Shown here piece by piece: positions 58,425-64,000 of a DNA stretch of 64,000 nucleotides (the first letter of the stretch is position 1; each line of letters opens with the position of its first letter). Origin of the DNA: Thermus parvatiensis (lineage in GTDB: Bacteria; Deinococcota; Deinococci; Deinococcales; Thermaceae). A program made the position numbers and the translations under genes. The stretch spans positions 62,001 through 126,000 of the forward strand of contig NZ_CP014141.1 of assembly GCF_001535545.1 (NCBI RefSeq), in the 5' to 3' direction. The notes under the pieces were generated by a model. That model was not told where the DNA came from and searched no databases. It saw only the letters and a program-made list of their open reading frames with translations.

Positions 58425-59329
58425 CTATCGGATTTGAGCGAGGATCTCCCGCCCGCCCTGCTCCAGAACGTCCCGGGCCAGGTCCAACCCCAGCTCCTCC
58501 GCCTCGGAAACGTCCCCCTCAATCTCCGCCCGGATGAAGCCCTTCCCGTCCGGGGTGAGGAGGACCCCCTCAAGCCGGAGCGTCCCGTCCTCCTCCACGT
58601 GGGCGAGGGCCCCCACGGGGGCCAGGCACCCGGCCCCAAGGCCCCTAAGGAAGGCCCGCTCCGCCCGAACCCGGTGGTAGGAAGGGGGGTGGTGCAGGGC
58701 ATAGCAGAGCTCCTCCGCCAGGTCGTCCCCTTCCCGCACCTCCAGGGCCAAGGCCCCCTGGCCGGGGGCGGGGAGGATCTCGGCGGGATCCAGGAACTCG
58801 TCAATGCGGTTCCTGAGGTCCAGGCGGATGAGCCCCGCCGCCGCGAGGACGATGCCGTCGTACTCCCCGCTGCCCAAGGCGGCGAGCCGGGTGTCCACGT
58901 TGCCCCGGAGGTCCCGCACCACCAGGTCCGGCCTCAGGGCGAGGATCTGGGCCTTGCGGCGCACGGAGCTCGTCCCCACCACCGCCCCCGGGGGGAGGTC
59001 CTTGAGGCGCTTGGCCGCCTTGCCCAGGAAGACGTCCCGGGGGTCCTGCCGCCGGGGCACGGAGGCGATCTTGAGCCCCTTGGGTGACTGGGTGGGCAGG
59101 TCCTTAAGGGAGTGAACGGCGATGTCGATCTCCCGGGAGAGCAGGGCCTCCTGGATCTCCTTGACGAAGATGGCCTCCTCCCTGGGGCTCGCCCCCTGGT
59201 CCCCCGGGTTTTGATGGTGCGGATCTTGAACTCAGTCTCGGGCCAGCTCTCCTTGAGCCGCTCCACCACGAATCGGGTCTGGGCCAGGGCCAGGGCGCTC
59301 CCCCGGGTTCCCACCACGATGACGCGCAT
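58425..59329 (-). CDS. hemC: Porphobilinogen deaminase (one frameshift)
   Basis: Polymerises four porphobilinogens to hydroxymethylbilane. Visible: [20 protein letters not shown], (after repair) [34 protein letters not shown] (catalytic Asp), [27 protein letters not shown], and [14 protein letters not shown] (dipyrromethane Cys). One base is missing in a C5 run at 59201-59205 or 59192-59196. 301 residues. TAGTAT (59343-59338) eight bases before the ATG. Provides tetrapyrrole for haem, linking to the caa3 oxidase locus. Confidence 0.95.
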
Positions 59330-59344
59330 ACCACCCCATACTAC

Positions 59345-59369
59345 AAAAGCCCCGGCGAAAGCCGGGGCT
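59345..59369 (-). terminator. Terminator of slyD
   Basis: On the minus strand a 9-bp stem (59369-59361 with 59356-59348), TTTC loop and TTTT. It lies 18 bases after the slyD stop and directly upstream of the hemC -10 box. Confidence 0.8.
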
Positions 59370-59386
59370 CTAGCTTTTCCGCGCCC

Positions 59387-59836
59387 TTAGTGGACGTGGC
59401 CGTGCAGGAGTTCCTCGGGGGTGGCCTCGCGGACCTTCACCACCTCCACCTGGAAGTCCAGGTCCTTGCCCGCCAGGGGGTGGTTGAAGTCCACGGTCAC
59501 CTCCTCCCCTTCCACCGCCACCACGGTGAGGGGCATGGGGTTCCCCTCCATGTCCTGGGCGTAGAACTGGGCCCCGGGGACCACCTCGGCGTCCTCGGGG
59601 AAGGCGGAGAGGGGCACCACCTGGACCCCCTCGGGATCGTGGGGGCCGTAGGCCTTCTCGGCGGGGACGTGGGCCTGGAAAGCCTCCCCCTCCTCCCGGC
59701 CCTCCAGGGCCTCCTCGAGGCCCTGGATGAGGTTACGGTGGCCGTGGAGGTAGGAAAGCTCCCCCTGGTCCAGAACCTCACCCTCCACCTGGAGGGTGTA
59801 GCGGATGGTCACAACCTTGTCCTGTCCAACCTTCAT
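59387..59836 (-). CDS. slyD: FKBP-type peptidyl-prolyl isomerase SlyD
   Basis: 149 residues. FKBP fold: DKVVTIRYTLQVEGEVLDQG, the IF (insert-in-flap) domain HVPAEKAYGPHDPEGVQVVP ... PEDAEVVPGAQFYAQD, then VTVDFNHPLAGKDLDFQVEV and a short His-rich metal-binding tail ELLHGHVH. Start ATG 59836 with AAAGGAACG upstream; the ATG at 59908 adds unrelated residues. Chaperone/prolyl isomerase and Ni/Zn binder in the cytoplasm. Confidence 0.95.
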   Translation of the reverse strand: MKVGQDKVVTIRYTLQVEGEVLDQGELSYLHGHRNLIQGLEEALEGREEGEAFQAHVPAEKAYGPHDPEGVQVVPLSAFPEDAEVVPGAQFYAQDMEGNPMPLTVVAVEGEEVTVDFNHPLAGKDLDFQVEVVKVREATPEELLHGHVH

Positions 59837-59944
59837 TGCACGTTCCTTTCGCAAGCCTTGCTTGCTCCTCCTAGGGTAGCAGACCTCGGCCCAAGAGGGA
59901 ACCCCCACCCCTCCGAACCCCTTCCCAAGGGCTATAGTGGGGGC

Positions 59945-60859
59945 ATGCGGGTGGAGGGCGCCATCGGCAAGACCCCCGTGGTCCGCCTCGTCAAGGTGGT
60001 GGAGCCGGATATGGCCGAGGTCTGGGTCAAGCTGGAAGGGCTGAACCCTGGGGGCTCCATCAAGGACCGCCCCGCCTGGTACATGATCAAGGACGCCGAG
60101 GAGCGGGGGATCCTGAGGCCGGGCTCGGGACAGGTCATCGTGGAGCCCACGAGCGGCAACACCGGCATCGGCCTCGCCATGATCGCCGCAAGCCGGGGCT
60201 ACCGCCTCATCCTCACCATGCCGGCCCAGATGTCTGAGGAGAGGAAGCGGGTCCTCAAGGCCTTTGGCGCCGAGCTCGTCCTCACCGACCCGGAAAGGCG
60301 GATGCTCGCGGCGAGGGAGGAGGCGCTAAGGCTCAAGGAGGAGCTCGGGGCCTTCATGCCGGACCAGTTCAAAAACCCCGCCAACGTCCGGGCCCACTAC
60401 GAGACCACGGGGCCCGAGCTCTACGAGGCCCTGGAGGGCCGCATAGACGCCTTCGTCTACGGCTCCGGCACCGGGGGAACGATCACGGGGGTGGGCCGCT
60501 ACCTCAAGGAAAGGATCCCCCACGTCAAGGTCATCGCCGTGGAGCCCGCCCGCTCCAACGTCCTCTCCGGGGGGAAGATGGGGCCGCACCAGTTCCAGGG
60601 CATGGGCCCGGGCTTCATCCCCGAGAACCTGGACCTTTCCCTCCTGGACGGGGTGATCCAGGTCTGGGAGGAGGACGCCTTTCCCTTGGCCCGGCGGCTC
60701 GCACGGGAGGAGGGGCTTTTCCTGGGGATGAGCTCGGGGGGGATCGTCTGGGCCGCCCTCCAGGTGGCCCGGGAGCTCGGCCCCGGGAAGCGGGTGGCCT
60801 GCATCAGCCCGGACGGCGGCTGGAAGTACCTCTCCACCCCCCTTTACGCCGAGCCCTAG
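59945..60859 (+). CDS. Cysteine synthase family (PLP beta-elimination/replacement)
   Basis: 304 residues. PLP-Lys in KLEGLNPGGSIKDRPAWYMI; phosphate loop EPTSGNTGIGLAMIAAS; YGSGTGGTITGVGRYLKE; GMGPGFIPENLDLS. Closest to O-acetylserine sulfhydrylase CysK/CysM; a CysM-like variant (uses thiosulfate) or cystathionine synthase is possible. TATAGT (59933-59938) six bases before ATG 59945: leaderless. Confidence 0.9.
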   Translation: MRVEGAIGKTPVVRLVKVVEPDMAEVWVKLEGLNPGGSIKDRPAWYMIKDAEERGILRPGSGQVIVEPTSGNTGIGLAMIAASRGYRLILTMPAQMSEERKRVLKAFGAELVLTDPERRMLAAREEALRLKEELGAFMPDQFKNPANVRAHYETTGPELYEALEGRIDAFVYGSGTGGTITGVGRYLKERIPHVKVIAVEPARSNVLSGGKMGPHQFQGMGPGFIPENLDLSLLDGVIQVWEEDAFPLARRLAREEGLFLGMSSGGIVWAALQVARELGPGKRVACISPDGGWKYLSTPLYAEP

Positions 60860-60871
60860 TATCCTCAGGCC

Positions 60872-61219
60872 ATGCGGAACCTCTTCGCCCGCCTCCTCTT
60901 GAACACCGTGGCCCTCTGGTTCCTCACCCTCCTCTACCCCGGGGTCTACTTCCGCCCCGGGGCGGGGCTTCTGGACTACCTGGTGGCGGGGGCGGTGTGG
61001 GGCCTGGCCAACGCCCTCGTGCGCCCCGTCCTCCTCTTCCTCACCCTTCCCTTAAACCTCCTCACCCTGGGCCTCTTCACCCTGGTGGTGAACGGCCTCG
61101 TCCTCTTCCTCGTCGCCGCCGTCACCCCCTTGGAGGTGGCGGGGTTCGGGGCCGCCCTGGTAGGGGCCTTGGTGCTGAGCCTGGTGAGCCTGGTACTCAG
61201 CTGGGCCCTGAGGGACTAG
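60872..61219 (+). CDS. Phage-holin-family (YvlD-like) membrane protein
   Basis: 115 residues, four membrane helices: LLLNTVALWFLTLLYPGVYF, YLVAGAVWGLANALVRPVLL, LTLPLNLLTLGLFTLVVNGL, then AALVGALVLSLVSLVLSWAL. NALVRPVL and LPLNLLTLGLF are family hallmarks. Usually a chromosomal, non-phage membrane protein of unknown role. TATCCT (60860-60865) six bases before the ATG: leaderless. Ends in a 4-base overlap with the CBS gene. Confidence 0.88.
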   Translation: MRNLFARLLLNTVALWFLTLLYPGVYFRPGAGLLDYLVAGAVWGLANALVRPVLLFLTLPLNLLTLGLFTLVVNGLVLFLVAAVTPLEVAGFGAALVGALVLSLVSLVLSWALRD

Positions 61220-61647
61220 CGGTTCTCGCTCACGTAGCGGGAAAGCTCCGCGATGAGCATCCCCTGGTGGGTGATGATGGCCTTGACCAGGTCCCCGATG
61301 GACACCACCCCCACGACCCGCTCCCCCTCCACCACGGGAAGGTGCCGGGTGCGGCGCTCGGTCATGAGGCGCATGGCCTCCTCCAAGAAAGCCTCGGGCG
61401 CCACGGTGGGGACGCCCATGGTCATCACCTCCCGCACCTTGGTGTCCTTGGAGAAGCGCCCCAGGAGGACGAGCTTGCGGGCGTAGTCCCGCTCGGTGAA
61501 GATGCCGAGAAGCCGCTCCCCCTCCATGACGAGGAGGGCTCCGATGTCGTGCTCCGCGAGCTTCCTCAGGGCGTCCAGCACCGTGGCCTCGGGGTGGATG
61601 GCGTGGACCCCACCCCCCTTGTGCACGAGCACCTGGCGAACCGTCAT
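61216..61647 (-). CDS. CBS-domain pair protein
   Basis: 143 residues with two CBS domains (about 8-65 and 73-130): VLVHKGGGVHAIHPEATVLD, ALLVMEGERLLGIFTERDYA, VMTMGVPTVAPEAFLEEAMR and LPVVEGERVVGVVSIGDLVK. The family binds adenosine ligands (AMP/ATP/SAM). Stand-alone, so probably regulates a partner. RBS AGGAGG-like GGGGGAGGA precedes ATG 61647. Confidence 0.92.
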   Translation of the reverse strand: MTVRQVLVHKGGGVHAIHPEATVLDALRKLAEHDIGALLVMEGERLLGIFTERDYARKLVLLGRFSKDTKVREVMTMGVPTVAPEAFLEEAMRLMTERRTRHLPVVEGERVVGVVSIGDLVKAIITHQGMLIAELSRYVSENR

Positions 61648-61690
61648 TCCTCCCCCTTTCCCGTTTGGGGGACAGTATCCCCCCCTAGGG

Positions 61691-62497
61691 CTAGCGGGCG
61701 GTGAGGACGGGGCCCTGGGCGTTGCGGATCACCCGCTCGGCGGTGCTGCCGAAGACGAACCGCCGCACGGGCGCCCCCAGGGCCAGGAGGTCCCCGGGGC
61801 CCTGGAGGCGGAGGAGGTGCTCGGCCGCGTCCCCCCCCAGGACGAGGGCGCTCGCCTCCACCCCGTGGTCCCGGAGGTAGGCCTCGGCCTCGAGGGCCCA
61901 GGCCTCCGCCCGGGCCGGGTCCTCGTGGACGCTCACCACCCGGACCCCAAGCCCCAAGGCCCGGGCCAGGGGGGCGAGGGCGTGCAGCGCCCGGACGGCG
62001 CTCTCCGAGGCGTCGTAGCCCAAAAGGGCGCCCTCGAGCTCCACGGGCTCCCCGGGGGCGAGGAGGACGGGGACGGGGGAGGCCCGGAGCACCCGGTCCG
62101 CCGTGCTGCCGAGGCCGCCGAACCCGTCCCCGTGGGCCTCCCCGCTCCGCCCCAGGACCAGGAGGTCCGCCGCCCGGGCGCGCCGCAGGATGACCTCGTG
62201 GGGCACGCCCTCCTCCAGAACCGCCTCCACCGCCACCCCCGCCGCCGAGGCGCTCTGCCGCACCCTGTCCAGCACCGCCTCCCCCCTAAGGGCCAAGGCC
62301 CGCTCCAACTCGGTCCGGAGGACGGGCACGGGCACCGTGAGGGCCCCGAAGTCCAAAAGCTCCGGGATGCGGGCGAGGCGGGTGTCCACCACGAAAAGGA
62401 CCGTGAGGGGGGCGGAAAGCTTGTAGGCCAGCCACTCGGCCAAGGCCTCCGCCCCCCGCGCCTGGGGCGAGCCGTCGGTGGCGAGGAGGATCCTCAT
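61691..62497 (-). CDS. Tandem universal stress protein
   Basis: 268 residues, two UspA domains: residues 1-143 (MRILLATDGSPQARGAEALA ... LVLGRSGEAHGDGFGGLGST) and 150-268 (ALLGYDASESAVRALHALAP ... LLALGAPVRRFVFGSTAERV). The ATP-type glycine motif is partly kept in both halves. Overlaps the MFS gene by 4 bases (ATGA), so translation may be coupled. Function: stress-linked nucleotide binding, inferred. Confidence 0.9.
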   Translation of the reverse strand: MRILLATDGSPQARGAEALAEWLAYKLSAPLTVLFVVDTRLARIPELLDFGALTVPVPVLRTELERALALRGEAVLDRVRQSASAAGVAVEAVLEEGVPHEVILRRARAADLLVLGRSGEAHGDGFGGLGSTADRVLRASPVPVLLAPGEPVELEGALLGYDASESAVRALHALAPLARALGLGVRVVSVHEDPARAEAWALEAEAYLRDHGVEASALVLGGDAAEHLLRLQGPGDLLALGAPVRRFVFGSTAERVIRNAQGPVLTAR

Positions 62498-63630
62498 ACC
62501 CCCATTGTACGGGCGGGCTCCCGCACCTCCCGGGCCAGGGCCCAGGCGGGCAGGAGCAACACCCCGAGGCCCAAGAGCACCGGCAGAACCCCGAAGGCCT
62601 CAATGAGCCGCCCGATGGGGGCGTAGAAGAGGCCGGCGAAGCCCCAGGTGAACCCCATGAGGAGGCCCGAGACCGTGGCCGTCTGCCCCGGCTCCAGCTC
62701 CTGGGCCAGGGCCACGGCCACGGGGATCCCCGCGTTCATCAGGGCCCCGGTGGCGGCGAGGAGGAGGAGGTACAAAGGGTTTTCCGCGGGGAAGAAGAGG
62801 AGGCCCAGGTAAAGGGGCAGGCCCAGGGTGAGGGTGCCCACCAAGACCGCCTTCCGCCCCAGCCGGTCCGACAAGGTCCCGCCGGCGAGGATGCCCAAGG
62901 TGGCGGAAAGGCTGTAGACGGAGAGGGAGAGGGCCGTGTACCCGTCGGAAAGGCCCTTGGTGGCGTACCAGTAGGGCAGGGTGGTGGAGAAGCTGAGGAA
63001 GACCAGGCTCCGCAGGGTGGCCATCCCCCAAAGCCGTGCCACGTCCCCCCGGAAGACGCGCAGGAAGTCCCGGAAGCCCGCGGGCCTCCCCGCGCGGCGC
63101 ACCGGGGGCAGGCGGAGGAGGACGAGGGCGGGGAGGAGGACCAGGGGGGTGAGCCAGAAGAGGGCCTCGAGGCCCCACCGCCCCGCCACGTACAGGGCCA
63201 CGATGGGCCCCAGGGAAAGCCCCAGGTTCCCCGCGGAGCCGAAGAAGGAAAGCCAGAAGCCCCTCCTTTCCTTGGGGGCGTACTCCCCCACGAGGCTCGC
63301 CCCGGAGGCGTGGAAGAGGGCGGAGCCCACGCCCGCCAGGGCCAGGACGAAGAGCAGGGCCTCAAACCGGGGCCAAAGGCCCATGGAACCCATGCCCAAA
63401 GCCACCAGCACGGGGCCGAGGGCCGCGAGGAGCCTCCGGTCCACCCGGTCGGCCAAGAGGCCAGCGAAGGGCTGGAGGAGGCTTCCCGTGAGGGAGTAGA
63501 CGGAAACCAGAAGGCCCGCCGTCCCTAGGCCGACCCCGAAGCGGTCCATGAGCTTGGGCAGAAGGGGGGTGAGGAAGTTGGAGAAGAGGTCGTTGGTGGT
63601 GTGGAGCCAGGCGAGAAGGAGGGGCAGCAC
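62494..63630 (-). CDS. MFS transporter, fosmidomycin-resistance-like
   Basis: 378 residues, 12 membrane helices. LLAWLHTTNDLFSNFLTPLLPK resembles the Fsr-type N-terminus with its H-x3-D motif (cut here); [20 protein letters not shown] is the loop 2-3 motif; GILAGGTLSDRLGRKAVLVG the second copy. Substrate unknown; drug export is a family-level guess. TAGCAT (63642-63637) six bases before GTG 63630 fits a leaderless start. Confidence 0.87.
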   Translation of the reverse strand: MLPLLLAWLHTTNDLFSNFLTPLLPKLMDRFGVGLGTAGLLVSVYSLTGSLLQPFAGLLADRVDRRLLAALGPVLVALGMGSMGLWPRFEALLFVLALAGVGSALFHASGASLVGEYAPKERRGFWLSFFGSAGNLGLSLGPIVALYVAGRWGLEALFWLTPLVLLPALVLLRLPPVRRAGRPAGFRDFLRVFRGDVARLWGMATLRSLVFLSFSTTLPYWYATKGLSDGYTALSLSVYSLSATLGILAGGTLSDRLGRKAVLVGTLTLGLPLYLGLLFFPAENPLYLLLLAATGALMNAGIPVAVALAQELEPGQTATVSGLLMGFTWGFAGLFYAPIGRLIEAFGVLPVLLGLGVLLLPAWALAREVREPARTMGV

Positions 63631-63731
63631 CCCCCCATGCTATTACGGCTTCTCACGGAAGGTGTGCTACAATCCCTCCGTGCGCAAGGATCTCGCTCGG
63701 ATGCCCAAAGGCTTTGGGGAAAAAAGAAAAA

Positions 63732-63808
<77 letters not shown>

Positions 63809-63822
63809 ATACAGCAAGAGCT

Positions 63823-63851
63823 ACTTTAGCACCCGCAAAGGAGGCAGTCAA
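63823..63851 (-). promoter_or_regulatory. tRNA-Arg promoter overlapping the start of the SurA/PpiD-like gene
   Basis: TTGACT (63851-63846), 17-base spacer, TAAAGT (63828-63823); predicted start about 8 bases before the tRNA 5' end. The -35 and spacer lie in the Shine-Dalgarno/start region of the divergent gene at 63852, so the two may interfere. Confidence 0.65.
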
Positions 63852-64000
63852 GTGTTCGGTCTCAGCAAACGCGCCATCACCATCCTCTTCGGCCTTCTGG
63901 CCCTGGCCTTCGCCCTGGGCGCCATCCTCCTCTTCACCCCGCAGGCGGGGCAGCAGACCCGGGGCAAGCCGGTCCTTTGGGTGAACGGAAAGGCCCTCTA
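63852..64000 (+). CDS. N-terminus of a membrane-anchored SurA/PpiD-like protein (cut by window edge)
   Basis: First 49 residues: basic start VFGLSKRAITILFG, membrane helix LLALAFALGAILLF, then TPQAGQQTRGKPVLWVNGKAL. The VNGKAL-type motif after a single N-terminal helix is where SurA_N/PpiD chaperone-foldases begin, so a periplasmic peptidyl-prolyl isomerase is likely. AAAGGAGG before GTG 63852. Identity tentative because only the anchor is visible. Confidence 0.55.
   Translation, partial: MFGLSKRAITILFGLLALAFALGAILLFTPQAGQQTRGKPVLWVNGKAL

Noticed and set aside
59331..59340. ACCACCCCAT upstream of hemC as another palindromic repeat
   Set aside because: No stem-loop follows; the sequence is the short spacer between the hemC -10 box and its start codon.
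60872..61219. Phage holin as evidence for a prophage
   Set aside because: YvlD-like chromosomal membrane proteins share this fold; no other phage genes are nearby.
63704..63718. CCCAAAG/CTTTGGG hairpin as terminator of tRNA-Arg
   Set aside because: On the tRNA strand the T-run comes before the hairpin, the wrong order; on the other strand the hairpin is followed by A.

Overview
The window is a very GC-rich (about 70%), densely packed chromosomal segment of a Thermus-type thermophile, most likely Thermus thermophilus or a close relative. Pointers are the fused CtaA-CtaB haem A synthase/haem O synthase, the subunit II-cytochrome c and subunit I+III fusions of a caa3 oxidase, the PHP-type histidinol phosphatase, and many genes whose -10 box lies about 6-8 bases before the start codon (leaderless mRNAs). 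The species name is inferred from recognised proteins and gene order, not from a search.

Layout. 1-892: argG (minus, cut by the window edge) with an ARG-box-like operator. 1089-5457: two secreted lipoproteins, one with tandem Ig-like repeats and one a subtilisin-like protease. 5510-10800: the 2-oxoglutarate dehydrogenase operon sucA-sucB-lpd. 10878-19112: enoyl-CoA hydratase, ruvA, a four-gene HAD/VOC/LOG/Usp operon, rlmB, an M20 peptidase, a ROK glucokinase, a SARP-like regulator divergent from a CGPC redox protein, and a DinB protein. 19145-24751: fabI, ispG, tgt, a uracil-permease-like transporter and an AI-2E-type membrane protein. 24902-30140: the caa3 oxidase operon ctaAB-caaB-caaA. 30199-30903: an uncharacterised DAHHD-motif gene. 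30901-34669: nested insertion sequences, an ISAs1-type element whose right edge was later hit by an IS4-type element now present as a 1289-bp tandem duplication. 34710-34944: tRNA-Lys, tRNA-Glu and tRNA-Val. 35115-37847: an MFS transporter and two hypotheticals. 37794-45944: a long minus-strand cluster (zapE, small coiled coil, deoB, cdaA, ybbR, def, fmt, rapZ, yvcK, glucodextranase-type module). 46059-55112: metF, nicotinamidase-like and AlkA-like proteins, histidinol phosphatase, sulfite-oxidase-like protein, DUF190-CrcB, ribH, SAM hydrolase and two TPR proteins. 55119-64000: mog, an aminotransferase, folC, fur, hemC, slyD, a cysteine synthase, small membrane and CBS proteins, a tandem Usp, an MFS protein, tRNA-Arg, and the start of a membrane-anchored SurA/PpiD-like protein.

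Sequence quality matters here. About twenty genes, many of them housekeeping (fabI, folC, hemC, tgt, cdaA, caaA, metF), are broken by shifts that are repaired by adding one base, nearly always in a run of 4-7 G or C. I count 27 such sites. I read them as homopolymer under-calls and annotate these genes as single CDSs spanning the shift. Two sites (near 2795, and the IS4 transposase at 34510-34514) do not fit this one-missing-base rule.

How the genes work together: the window pairs central energy metabolism (2-oxoglutarate dehydrogenase, caa3 oxidase with its haem A maturation enzymes) with cofactor and biosynthesis genes (ispG, folC, hemC, ribH, mog, metF, argG, cysteine synthase), translation/tRNA functions (fmt-def, tgt, rlmB, tRNAs) and an envelope/second-messenger cluster (cdaA-ybbR, rapZ-yvcK).
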